Source: a virus. Taken from it: 37,392 nt of DNA. Positions within the stretch are counted from its first letter, which is position 1. Each line of letters starts with the position of its first letter. Made by a program: the position numbers and the translations under genes. Positions 15,546-23,074 of the stretch are shown in pieces. A model generated the notes under the pieces. That model saw only the letters and a list, made by a program, of their open reading frames with translations, did no database searches and had not been told where the DNA came from. The stretch lies in IMG/VR virus record IMGVR_UViG_3300023174_000362, positions 1 to 37,392 of that record, one strand, 5' to 3'.

Positions 15546-17879
15546 TTGTCAACTGCATCACTAGACGAAGCACGGGCACATTCAGAATCGATACGCAAAG
15601 CGTACGATGCATACACAGGTAAGGGATGGAAGTGCGTCCCGATTGAGCCTCGGTCAAAAGTAATCCGCATCAAGCAATGGCAAGAGCGACCGTTCAGCGC
15701 AGATGATTTCAAAGGTCTGTGCAACATCGGCGTTCAGATGGGAGCCGTATCGGGTAACCTGATTGATATCGACCTTGACCACCCCATTGCACGCAAGATC
15801 GCTCCGTGGTTCCTACCAAAGACAGGCTGGCGGTTCGGTCGCATCTATCCTGGTGAAAGCGATACGGTGCTTCCGTCTCATTATCTGTACCACGTTGAGG
15901 GCAGCACGAAGTCCAGTGCGGACTGGCGTCTGTCAAAGAAGGAAACAGGAGGCGCGATCGTTAAATGTATCGAATACAGAGGCGATGAGAACCAGACGGT
16001 GATGCCCCCATCGGTGCATGAGCATAACGTTCAATGGATTGACTGCTCAGGCGAGCCTCCGCTCATAGATGAGAAAGAACTCAAGCTGGCGCTGGGCGTC
16101 ATGATGACGGTCATATGGGTCAAGTTCAGTATAGCTCCGGGCATACGTCATGACTCTATGCTACGGGTGATAGGTGGGTTCGCGAAGGCGGGTGTACCAA
16201 TAGATATGACGCGACGCGCAGTGAGCGCGATTGCATTCTTGATTGATGACGACGAAGACAAACAAGGAGACGTCGATGATACATATAAGAAACTTGCAGA
16301 CGGCAAGGCGATTGCAGGTTTTGCGTCACTTGAAGCGTTCGGGTGGGAAACCGATAGGGTCAAGAAGTGGTTACCTTCTTTACTCAGCGAGTCTGGTAAG
16401 GTTGCTAAAGATGGAAAGCCGAAGATCAACCTCAGTCGCGTCAGCATGGAGGACGCCGTCAATGAGGCGGTCAAGATCATTGCTGCTGTTCCGGACACGG
16501 ATAAGACGCTATTTAGCTACGGGGGGACACCAGTCGTCGTCTTGAAGCGAGGGTCTCCTGGGTACAACGATACGGTCATGCTCCGTCCTGGGGTTGACGC
16601 CTTCGCTCATCACCTTGAGGGTCACGTTCAGTTCGTCAGGCAGGACGGCAAAGAGAAAGTTGACGTATTGATTGAGGCTGACCACAGACTCGTACGCCGG
16701 ATGATGGACTCGTCAATCAACTGGGGCATGCCAAAGATATCAGGCGTCATCATGTATCCCGTAGTGACGCGTGACGGCTCGCTGGTTACGGCTGAGGGCT
16801 TCAATCGTGAAACGGCTCTGTACATTGGTGAGGGGCTGGGTATCACGCAGAATGAGCTAGACGCTACTCCAATCAGCGCAGCTCTTGACACGATCTTAGA
16901 CCTGTATTCTGACTTCCCTTTCCATGACCCCTCCATCGGTCAGTCGCTATCAGTCGCTTGCTTCCTCAGTGCGTTCGCACGAAAGGCTCTAGACAAGAGC
17001 CCTGCCTTCATCGTCACATCGCCCTACCCCGCTGACGGCAAGACAATATGGTCGTACATCCCTCAAATCGCTCTATCCAAAGAACCAGCCAACTACAGTC
17101 TATCTGGTAATGAGGAAGAACAGATCAAGCAGCTGACGTCGTACTTCATGGAGGACCCCGACCTGATGGTGTTTGACAACCAGAACGGTCGCTTCCACAG
17201 CCAAGCGTTGACTGAGCTGCTGACGTCGGGTAAGTTCAAAGCTCGTTTACTCGGTAAGAACGATACGGTTCAGTTCACCCCGAAGACGTCTATCATCGTG
17301 AACGGTATCAACGTACGACCCAGCGAGGAAATCATGACTCGTTCAATCGTCGTGGAGTTTGACCGTCGTACAAGCGAGCAGTTCAAGCACCCGCAAATCC
17401 TAGAGTACGTCATGCAGCAGCGACGTAATGTAGTGAAGGCGGCGCTACGCTTGCTGCAACACGGCGTGACGGCTGACATCAAGCCCTTCAAACCCTCTCG
17501 CTTCTATGAGTGGGATCAGTTCGTGCGGAAGGCAGTCATTGCTGCAGGTCTGGTTGACCCGATGCGTGAGGACTTGCGTAGCCGCTCCATGGACGAAGAA
17601 AGCTCAATCAAAGACGAGTTGGTCAGCTGGCTGTTCAAGCAGTTCCCTCCTGGCTCGTCATTCAGCTCACACGACATCCAAGACCGCATCGGGCTTGATA
17701 GGAACTTGGAAGCTATCATCTTGTCTTTGGGACGTATGCGCACGATGTCTAGCGTGGCGGTGGGTCGCGCGATAGGCGGCGTGAAGGGCTCCGAATGGGA
17801 GGGCTATCGCCTGACGTGGCGTGCGGGGTATGCAAACCGCTACGCTGGTGAATTCAAGAAGACGGGGACATCATCATGA
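15546..17879 (+). CDS. Bifunctional primase/polymerase-helicase
   Basis: 777 residues, starting at TTG with AGGAG at good spacing. The N-terminal 200 residues match the archaeo-eukaryotic-type Prim-Pol fold, with VPIEPRSK at about 31-38, GVQMGAVSGNLIDIDLDHP at 62-80 (acidic metal-binding residues within D74/D76/D78) and later ECIEYRGD-like strands. The C-terminal part is a P-loop helicase: a degenerate Walker A SPYPADGKT at about 490-498, Walker B DPDLMVFDN at about 537-545, and a sensor-like SIIVNGINVRP at about 580-590. It should unwind and prime DNA at the fork. The stop overlaps the HTH gene (ATGA). Confidence 0.85.
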   Translation: MSTASLDEARAHSESIRKAYDAYTGKGWKCVPIEPRSKVIRIKQWQERPFSADDFKGLCNIGVQMGAVSGNLIDIDLDHPIARKIAPWFLPKTGWRFGRIYPGESDTVLPSHYLYHVEGSTKSSADWRLSKKETGGAIVKCIEYRGDENQTVMPPSVHEHNVQWIDCSGEPPLIDEKELKLALGVMMTVIWVKFSIAPGIRHDSMLRVIGGFAKAGVPIDMTRRAVSAIAFLIDDDEDKQGDVDDTYKKLADGKAIAGFASLEAFGWETDRVKKWLPSLLSESGKVAKDGKPKINLSRVSMEDAVNEAVKIIAAVPDTDKTLFSYGGTPVVVLKRGSPGYNDTVMLRPGVDAFAHHLEGHVQFVRQDGKEKVDVLIEADHRLVRRMMDSSINWGMPKISGVIMYPVVTRDGSLVTAEGFNRETALYIGEGLGITQNELDATPISAALDTILDLYSDFPFHDPSIGQSLSVACFLSAFARKALDKSPAFIVTSPYPADGKTIWSYIPQIALSKEPANYSLSGNEEEQIKQLTSYFMEDPDLMVFDNQNGRFHSQALTELLTSGKFKARLLGKNDTVQFTPKTSIIVNGINVRPSEEIMTRSIVVEFDRRTSEQFKHPQILEYVMQQRRNVVKAALRLLQHGVTADIKPFKPSRFYEWDQFVRKAVIAAGLVDPMREDLRSRSMDEESSIKDELVSWLFKQFPPGSSFSSHDIQDRIGLDRNLEAIILSLGRMRTMSSVAVGRAIGGVKGSEWEGYRLTWRAGYANRYAGEFKKTGTSS

Positions 17880-18049
17880 ACGGGCATGGAGGGGCACGCA
17901 AGGGTGCAGGACGCCCAGCCACGCCGATAGACAAGCGTCGCGTGTTTGTGTTACGCGAGCAGGGTTTGAGTCAAAAAGCGATAGCAGAACGATTCGGTGT
18001 AACCGCAACGATCATAAAGCGAGTATTGAAACAAGGACTGCCCGCATGA
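17876..18049 (+). CDS. Small helix-turn-helix DNA-binding protein
   Basis: 57 residues. The frame starts at ATG 17876, overlapping the primase stop as ATGA, and ends with a TGA that overlaps the glycosyltransferase ATG, so both ends are coupled. The N-terminus has a Gly/Arg-rich GGARKGAGRP, common in small phage DNA-binding proteins. Residues 31-51 form a resolvase-like HTH: LSQKAIAERF then GVTATIIKRVL. It could be a transcription regulator or a terminase-like DNA binder. The fold call is good; the target is unknown. Confidence 0.75.
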   Translation: MNGHGGARKGAGRPATPIDKRRVFVLREQGLSQKAIAERFGVTATIIKRVLKQGLPA

Positions 18050-19374
18050 GCAGAGTAGCGATAGTCCAGTACGACAACCGAAATGACCAAGATTTGGGAG
18101 CTATGCGTGAGTTGATAGAGATAAACGCTACGTATGCTAAAAAGCACGGGTACGAGCATAGTTTTTGTAATGACGTTTATCTGAACTACCCACCCTACTG
18201 GGCAAAGATCTTTGTCGTTCTTGACGCGATCAATAAAGGATTTGATATCGTACTGTGGATTGATTCTGACGCAGTCGTGCATGATTTTGACCGTACGATT
18301 GAAAGCTTCTTCACAGGTAATGAGCTCTTCATCTATTCTAGCGACTGCGGGGTATGGCCTGAGTTTTTCAATGCTGGGATCTTTTTTGTGAAAAAAGAAG
18401 CGAAGCATATCATTGAGGAATGGGGCGCTCTGTACGACGAAACGATGTGGGTCAAAGAGCCTGATTACTGGAGACATTGCGTTGGAAGATGGGCTGGCGA
18501 GGCTTTCGAGCAAGGCACATTTACCGAGCATATAGTACCGAAGTACGAGAAAGTTTTAAAAAAGATTGATTGGCGAATCATCCAAAACCCATACCCGATA
18601 AAAGAATCATTTATCGTGCATTTTGCCGGGAGGTTTAGAGAAAACGCAGTGATGTACAACCATTTAAAGCACGCAGGAGAAAAACCTATGACCAGAAGAG
18701 TAGCAATCGTCAGCCCATCCTATGACGGTAAGATCGTTTGTGACCACGCGATCGCCCTTGTCACGATCTTTCAGCGAGCGGCTCGTGAACGACCTGACCT
18801 GCAGCTGAGCCTATCGTACTGGATGAACGAGGCGTTACTGCAGAAGGCGCGTAACAATCTGTTCTGTGATGCGTACGACTCCGGAGTGGATGATATCGTT
18901 TTCTTAGACGTCGATCAATCATTTGACGCGCAGGCATTTTTTGATATCTTGGACCACCCTGTTGATGCAGTCGGTATCACGGCGCGTATGAAGACTGATG
19001 ATGAGCGCTACACGCATCGCCCTGAGAACCCACGGGAGCACGTCTGGGACAAGGACTTGCGTCTGCTACAAGTCAAGTACCTCGCTACGGGTTTTATGCG
19101 TCTGTCACGCAAAGCGATGAAAGCTCTGTACGATTCGTCCAAGCATTATAATGACGGCAAAGACCGTCGTTTGATTTGTGACATAGAGATTATCAACGGC
19201 GGCATGATTTCAGAGGATATACAGATCGGCAAGAAGCTTCATGAAGCGGGGATCAACCTATACCTAGACATCAGGCATACGTGCGATCATTTCGGTACGA
19301 AGCGATACACAGGCGATTACAAAGAGCATTACGCGATGTCAATGATTGAGGATATCATGGGAGAAAAGAAATGA
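18046..19374 (+). CDS. Two-domain glycosyltransferase (fused GT-A domains)
   Basis: 442 residues. I start at ATG 18046 (MSRVAIVQYDNRN), which overlaps the HTH stop. Domain 1 (1-210) has a GT-A fold with the nucleotide-sugar metal motif DSD at 73-75 (IVLWIDSDAVV) and FFNAGIFFVK, like galactosyltransferase family 34. Domain 2 (215-442) is another GT-A-like domain: AIVSPSYDG, FLDVDQSF with D288/D290, and SEDIQIGKKLHEAG, like GT2 enzymes. AGGAG and ATG at 18675-18690 mark a possible internal start for domain 2. Targets could be modified DNA bases or the host surface; the replication-operon location favours DNA, which is inference. Confidence 0.75.
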   Translation: MSRVAIVQYDNRNDQDLGAMRELIEINATYAKKHGYEHSFCNDVYLNYPPYWAKIFVVLDAINKGFDIVLWIDSDAVVHDFDRTIESFFTGNELFIYSSDCGVWPEFFNAGIFFVKKEAKHIIEEWGALYDETMWVKEPDYWRHCVGRWAGEAFEQGTFTEHIVPKYEKVLKKIDWRIIQNPYPIKESFIVHFAGRFRENAVMYNHLKHAGEKPMTRRVAIVSPSYDGKIVCDHAIALVTIFQRAARERPDLQLSLSYWMNEALLQKARNNLFCDAYDSGVDDIVFLDVDQSFDAQAFFDILDHPVDAVGITARMKTDDERYTHRPENPREHVWDKDLRLLQVKYLATGFMRLSRKAMKALYDSSKHYNDGKDRRLICDIEIINGGMISEDIQIGKKLHEAGINLYLDIRHTCDHFGTKRYTGDYKEHYAMSMIEDIMGEKK

Positions 19375-19562
19375 CCAAAGACGAGTTGATCACTCTGCTT
19401 CGCTCGGTTGATGCTGAACCGAAGTATTTGGATATCGTGGAAACAGCCCACAGTATCGGTTGGAACGCTGCTCTTGATGACGCGGCAACCCGTATATCTC
19501 AGATGCCTTTCGGTGATACGTCTGACTCTTTTGCAGTATTTATAAAAAGTTTAAAAACATAG
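19371..19562 (+). CDS. Small unknown protein
   Basis: 63 residues, starting MTKDELITLLRSVDAEPKYL. It overlaps the glycosyltransferase stop by four bases (ATGA). The protein looks alpha-helical with no membrane segment. It shares its first six residues with a common phage small-protein type also seen at 26885. It ends the first rightward transcription unit, just before the promoter-like motif at 19.59 kb. Function unknown. Confidence 0.68.
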   Translation: MTKDELITLLRSVDAEPKYLDIVETAHSIGWNAALDDAATRISQMPFGDTSDSFAVFIKSLKT

Positions 19563-19582
19563 GGTTTCCCCTAGTTAAAATA

Positions 19583-19608
19583 CTTAGATAGACGTTATAA
19601 TAAACTCA
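19583..19608 (+). promoter_or_regulatory. Rightward promoter-like motif
   Basis: CTTAG (19583-19587), seven bases, TTATAAT (19595-19601), then AAACTCA. No convincing -35 hexamer. A leader of about 55 bases follows, with AACTGGAGAACTG just before the ATG at 19662; the same leader sequence is found at 21.5 kb. Confidence 0.6.
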
Positions 19609-19661
19609 GCTCAGTAATTTACTAAGCTACTAGCCCATAACTTGATAACTGGAGAACTGCT

Positions 19662-19958
19662 ATGAATTTATCTTTCACACACGGCGATGGTTCTGAAACC
19701 AACGGCTTCTCGTACCAAGGTACGCACATGACTACGTATGACGACTTAGTCAAGGCTTTCGGCCAGCCTACACAAAAAGGTGACGGCGAAAAGACTACCG
19801 TTGAATGGGTCATCAAATTCAATGACGGCACTGTTGCTACAATCTATGATTGGAAATACGGTTACACTCCCAAAGATTTTACAGAATGGAACGTAGGCGG
19901 CAAGAGCAAGAAGGCTTACGTCAATGTTGGTTTTGCTTTGATGAAGGAGGAAGTATGA
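19662..19958 (+). CDS. Small conserved phage protein of unknown function
   Basis: 98 residues. The core VEWVIKFNDGTVATIYDWKYG (about 47-67) and EWNVGGKSKKAY (about 74-85) form a beta-rich fold that I recognise as a recurrent small phage protein without known function. A GGAG SD precedes the ATG. It is the first gene after the promoter-like motif at 19.59 kb, so it is probably well expressed. The stop overlaps the next gene as ATGA. Confidence 0.7.
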   Translation: MNLSFTHGDGSETNGFSYQGTHMTTYDDLVKAFGQPTQKGDGEKTTVEWVIKFNDGTVATIYDWKYGYTPKDFTEWNVGGKSKKAYVNVGFALMKEEV

Positions 19959-20179
19959 AATACAGACGCGCATTCAATATCTGGGACGTACCTGCTCAGA
20001 TGATTGCAAAGATTCAACCAGGACAGTGGGTCTTTGCCGGTAGTAAAGACTCTATGGGTCGCTTCTTGGGCGTCAAGCCCTCGGGCTCAGTCGTCGTCGG
20101 TTGGAAAGGTAATGCTGCTGCTCATAAGAGCCGTCGCGCTTACTACCGCGCACTTCGTGACTACGCGATTGGAGGTTGA
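19955..20179 (+). CDS. Small basic protein of unknown function
   Basis: 74 residues, starting MKYRRAFNIWDVPAQMIAKI. GGAGG precedes the ATG, which overlaps the previous stop. It has a beta-prone middle (QWVFAGSKDSMGRFLGVKPS) and a strongly basic end (HKSRRAYYRALRDY), so nucleic-acid binding is possible. No family recognised. Confidence 0.68.
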   Translation: MKYRRAFNIWDVPAQMIAKIQPGQWVFAGSKDSMGRFLGVKPSGSVVVGWKGNAAAHKSRRAYYRALRDYAIGG

Positions 20180-20180
20180 T

Positions 20181-20360
20181 ATGTCCTACGATTATGATGA
20201 CTATGATCCCGCACTTGATGATTTGAAAGCTGAGGCTCGTCTCGAGCGTCAACGTGCTACTAGGTTGATGTACAATCCAGACTGCCGTGATCCTGACCAT
20301 CCTGGTTGCGCTGACTGCGCAGAACATGATGAGGAGGGCGAAGATGAAGCCGCCGTTTGA
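20181..20360 (+). CDS. Very acidic small protein with Cys/His cluster
   Basis: 59 residues starting MSYDYDDYDPALDDL. GGAGG lies a few bases before the ATG, one base after the previous stop. Residues 35-49 contain C35, H40, C43, C46 and H49 (CRDPDHPGCADCAEH), which could bind zinc. Flanking segments are acidic. No family recognised. The end overlaps the next small gene. Confidence 0.62.
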   Translation: MSYDYDDYDPALDDLKAEARLERQRATRLMYNPDCRDPDHPGCADCAEHDEEGEDEAAV

Positions 20361-20448
20361 TCACGAGCCGTCAGACACGGTAATGCGTGTGCTATTCCTG
20401 ATCGGTTTGATCGTCGTTGCCTTGGACGTGCTGATATGGAGACCATGA
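20344..20448 (+). CDS. 34-residue single-span membrane protein
   Basis: The frame starts at ATG 20344 with a near-perfect GAGGAGG SD seven bases upstream, overlaps the end of the previous gene by 17 bases, and stops at TGA 20446-20448. The protein starts MKPPFDHEPSD and then has one hydrophobic span (about 13-32, VMRVLFLIGLIVVALDVLIW), ending RP. Such tiny early membrane proteins may affect host membrane proteins, or act like holins. Nothing more specific is visible. Confidence 0.6.
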   Translation: MKPPFDHEPSDTVMRVLFLIGLIVVALDVLIWRP

Positions 20449-20687
20449 TGTCACACTTCCGCAGTACCGGACCTTGGTTGGTCGCTGGGCGTACCGTACG
20501 CCAGAAGCTCAACCCTGAGAATATTGTCGCGCAGACGTATAAGTACGGCGACACTCAACTGATTGCGGCTGCTCCAGAAATGGCAGCTGCTCTTAAAATG
20601 GTGCTATCCTATTATGAGGATATCGCTCCCCCGAACAGAGCCCTGATCGCATGCGCGATCGCATTAGAGAAAGCAGGAGAATTATGA
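20448..20687 (+). CDS. Small unknown protein
   Basis: 79 residues, starting MSHFRSTGPWLVAGRTV. I chose the ATG at 20448 because GGAG lies six bases upstream; ATGs at 20436 and 20445 are in the same frame. The pattern of a GPW start, a beta-rich middle and an Ala-rich helix (QLIAAAPEMAAALKMVL) recurs in small phage proteins of unknown function. The stop overlaps the next start as ATGA. Confidence 0.66.
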   Translation: MSHFRSTGPWLVAGRTVRQKLNPENIVAQTYKYGDTQLIAAAPEMAAALKMVLSYYEDIAPPNRALIACAIALEKAGEL

Positions 20688-21406
20688 TGAAAAAGATTCG
20701 TTGGACAGAGAATGAGCGTAATGAAGTAATACACACTGCTGCGAGGTACTACCTTGAAGGCGGCTACTCTATGCTTGCTTCTCTTAGACAAGCTCAGCAG
20801 CTGATGGTGCATCCCGACCGTCGTCGCAGTTTAGGTAGTCACTCGGCTGCTCCTGACTTGATCAAACTTCTAAAGCAAAGAGTCGCTAACACCGTACCGA
20901 CTAAGAAAATAGTATCGCCAGCTCCAGAGCCCTCTAAAATAGAGGCTCCCGAAGCTTCCGATATGACTCTAGAGAAATCTTTCGATGGGTTAGTGAGAAC
21001 CTTGGCTGAAAAGTTCGCTCAGGTATTAAAACAGGAAGTCAAGAGGGTTGTGCTGGAATTAGAGCACGATTTTAAGGTACAGAAGCACGATCCTAGCTAC
21101 GAAACCACTGGCGTGTCAAAACCTAGAGTTGTCGTCATCGGTTTGCTAGGTGATCAGGTGCACTCAGTTAATCGCGAGTTCGGTAGCATGTTTGATCTTA
21201 AATTCATCGACACTGATCGCGCTATGGGTATGACTCCACCTGACGCTGACATCTATCTGCTGATGAAGAACTTCATTAATCACCCGCTCTATCACAAGTA
21301 TCAAGTCTACCCGAATCACGTCTTGATAGACGGCGGTATGACCTCGCTTCGCACTTGGCTGTATAAGAATCGTAATGAGTACACGGCTCAGCTGAACATG
21401 CTGTAA
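20684..21406 (+). CDS. Unknown protein with DUF2325-like C-terminal domain
   Basis: About 240 residues. The start is ATG 20684 or 20687, both after AGGAG. The N-terminal 50 residues look like a small helical module (ARYYLEGGYSMLASLRQAQQ). A Pro/Glu-rich linker and a helical segment follow. The last 90 residues form a Rossmannoid strand-helix pattern (RVVVIGLLGDQVHSVN, ADIYLLMKNFINHPLYHK, PNHVLIDGGMTSLRTWL) reminiscent of DUF2325, a domain of unclear function. This is a fold-level impression only. The gene ends the unit before the 21.45 kb promoter-like motif. Confidence 0.65.
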   Translation: MMKKIRWTENERNEVIHTAARYYLEGGYSMLASLRQAQQLMVHPDRRRSLGSHSAAPDLIKLLKQRVANTVPTKKIVSPAPEPSKIEAPEASDMTLEKSFDGLVRTLAEKFAQVLKQEVKRVVLELEHDFKVQKHDPSYETTGVSKPRVVVIGLLGDQVHSVNREFGSMFDLKFIDTDRAMGMTPPDADIYLLMKNFINHPLYHKYQVYPNHVLIDGGMTSLRTWLYKNRNEYTAQLNML

Positions 21407-21444
21407 AAATATTTTTAAAATATTTATTTGAAAACGCCTAAATG

Positions 21445-21472
21445 CTTAGATTTTGAGTTATAATTTACTCAA
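21445..21472 (+). promoter_or_regulatory. Rightward promoter-like motif before the hypermodification operon
   Basis: CTTAG (21445-21449), eight bases, TTATAAT (21458-21464), then TTACTCA. The upstream 21407-21425 is a perfect AT-only palindrome (AAATATTTT, T, AAAATATTT) that may act as an UP-type element or weak terminator of the previous unit. The leader ends in AACTGGAGAACTG before the ATG at 21521. Confidence 0.6.
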
Positions 21473-21520
21473 CGCCCTAAAACAGCGTTACCCTCTCATA
21501 ACTTGTAACTGGAGAACTGT

Positions 21521-21814
21521 ATGACTGATTTCACTAAACTCTCACTCGAGCAGCGTGTCGACCTCATGGGTCAGCTCAAGGCTCAAATGGCCACTCTAGA
21601 AAATGACTATGACAAGCTGAAAAGTCTCATGCTTGAGGACGGCGGCGTAGGCGCGTTCGAAGGTGACATCTTCCGCGTCACAATTTCTATCACCACTCGC
21701 GAAACGCTCGACATGGAAGCCGTTCGCAATCACCTTTCACCTCAGTTCATCCGTGCTCACACACGCACTACTGAGTCGCCTACCGTTCGCGTCACTGCAC
21801 GTAAGGGTAAGTAA
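21521..21814 (+). CDS. Small conserved phage protein (helical N-terminus)
   Basis: 97 residues. The N-terminal helix (QRVDLMGQLKAQMATLENDY) resembles a coiled coil. The C-terminal half has FRVTISITTRETLDMEAVRN and HTRTTESPTVRVTARK, a beta-rich pattern I recognise in small phage proteins of unknown function. A GGAG SD precedes the ATG. It is the first gene after the 21.45 kb promoter-like motif and leads directly into the modification cluster, one base before the next ATG. Confidence 0.7.
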   Translation: MTDFTKLSLEQRVDLMGQLKAQMATLENDYDKLKSLMLEDGGVGAFEGDIFRVTISITTRETLDMEAVRNHLSPQFIRAHTRTTESPTVRVTARKGK

Positions 21815-21815
21815 C

Positions 21816-22319
21816 ATGAACATCTTTTACTTACACCACGCCCCTCCTCTTGCCGCCGTCATGCACTGCGATGTGCACGTGGTCAAGATGATTCTTGAAA
21901 CGGCTCAGATCTTATCTACCGTCCATCACCTGCATGGTAACGGCGATGCCGTTCCTTACAAACCTACTCACATTCATCATCCCTCCGTTCGTTGGGCTGC
22001 TGAATCCAAGCTGCATTACTCTTGGTTGCGTGACTTAGGTGAATATCTTTGCCGCGAGTACGCGATGCGCTACAGCCCTCGTCGCCACGCTTGTGAGCGC
22101 TACATCAATAACGATCTCAGGTCACCCCCTCCTGCCCTCCTGACTATGCCCTTCGTTTGGCGTGAGCCGCCTCAGGCTATGCCTGATGAGTGCAAAGTTG
22201 AGGGTGATGCCGTTACCGCTTATCGTAATTACTACCGCACTCACAAGGCTGCATTTGCCAAGTGGCGTCTCGGCGGTATTCCTGTTTTTATGCTCGAGAA
22301 CAAGGTAGAATTCGCATGA
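21816..22319 (+). CDS. Conserved phage protein, possibly related to pyrimidine-dimer glycosylases
   Basis: 167 residues, from ATG 21816 (MNIFYLHHAP). The signatures HCDVHVVKMILETAQILS (17-34), YKPTHIHHPSVRWAAES (about 50-66) and the C-terminal QAMPDECKVEGDAVTAYRNY define a widespread phage family. It is vaguely similar to T4 endonuclease V-type proteins, but I do not see a decisive active site. Conserved His residues suggest metal or DNA binding. It lies at the head of the DNA-base modification cluster, so it may act on or protect modified bases. The stop overlaps the next start. Confidence 0.7.
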   Translation: MNIFYLHHAPPLAAVMHCDVHVVKMILETAQILSTVHHLHGNGDAVPYKPTHIHHPSVRWAAESKLHYSWLRDLGEYLCREYAMRYSPRRHACERYINNDLRSPPPALLTMPFVWREPPQAMPDECKVEGDAVTAYRNYYRTHKAAFAKWRLGGIPVFMLENKVEFA

Positions 22320-23074
22320 ATGCTAGGCACGTCTCCTACAAGGGTTTCCAGTTCTATGTACCAGAACCTGACGAGGAGGCGGCTTCAGTTGACGAAGTCG
22401 GCATGCAACACTGGTTCGATCATTCGCTTCGGTCTACACTGACTTACGCTGAGCAAGTCTGGCATGTGAACAAGTTCATCACAGAGACGAATCTATCTAT
22501 CTTGGAGGTATTCTGCGGCTTCGGTATGAGCACTGTAACGATAGATTCCTCTAGAATCGAGAAGCACGTGGCGTTCGATCATGATGATGCTTGCTGTGAA
22601 GCGTTTCAATTCTTACGTCCTGACGCGGATGTTATAATCACCGACTCCTACGTCGCTACTACAATCGCTACAAAGATCTATAAGTTCGACTGCGTTTACC
22701 TAGAGTTCAACTCCATGACCACCTACCGCGCCATGCAGGATCCTAATGAGTTGGCGCTCATAGAGGCGGTGTTGAACTCGGAGCCGCGCTACGTCATCTT
22801 CGTTGATAGTGCCAAAGTCAAAGAGCATTTACATCGCGCCACTTACTCAAAGTTCTTTGACTTCGGTATAGACAGTTCAGACGCTTACGTCCGTGCAGTT
22901 GAGTATTATTTCATTACACACTACGGCTACCGTATGGCGGCGTGCGCGCATGACAATATCAATTACACCTTTCTACTGAAGAAGGGTACCGACCTGACGC
23001 CGTGCGAAATCGTTGACACGCGCCAGCTAGTACGTCTCGATCAATTCAAGGACTTAGGCTATGTTGAAATTTGA
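22316..23074 (+). CDS. Rossmann-fold, SAM-methyltransferase-like protein of the modification cluster
   Basis: 252 residues from ATG 22316. A class I methyltransferase-like core is visible: motif I ILEVFCGFGMS at 62-72, an acidic residue after strand 2 (HVAFDHD, D88), ADVIITDS at 104-111 and FDCVYLEFN at 124-132. The usual DPPY or NPPY of DNA methyltransferases is absent, and the LEFN-like motif differs. It overlaps the upstream gene by four bases and the downstream pyrophosphorylase-like gene by 14. It may methylate or otherwise tailor the modified thymine. Fold call moderate, activity unproven. Confidence 0.6.
   Translation: MNARHVSYKGFQFYVPEPDEEAASVDEVGMQHWFDHSLRSTLTYAEQVWHVNKFITETNLSILEVFCGFGMSTVTIDSSRIEKHVAFDHDDACCEAFQFLRPDADVIITDSYVATTIATKIYKFDCVYLEFNSMTTYRAMQDPNELALIEAVLNSEPRYVIFVDSAKVKEHLHRATYSKFFDFGIDSSDAYVRAVEYYFITHYGYRMAACAHDNINYTFLLKKGTDLTPCEIVDTRQLVRLDQFKDLGYVEI

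Noticed and set aside
17971-18531. A 186-codon minus frame opposite the HTH and glycosyltransferase genes
   Set aside because: Both plus-strand genes have clear motifs and translational coupling; the antisense frame has neither.
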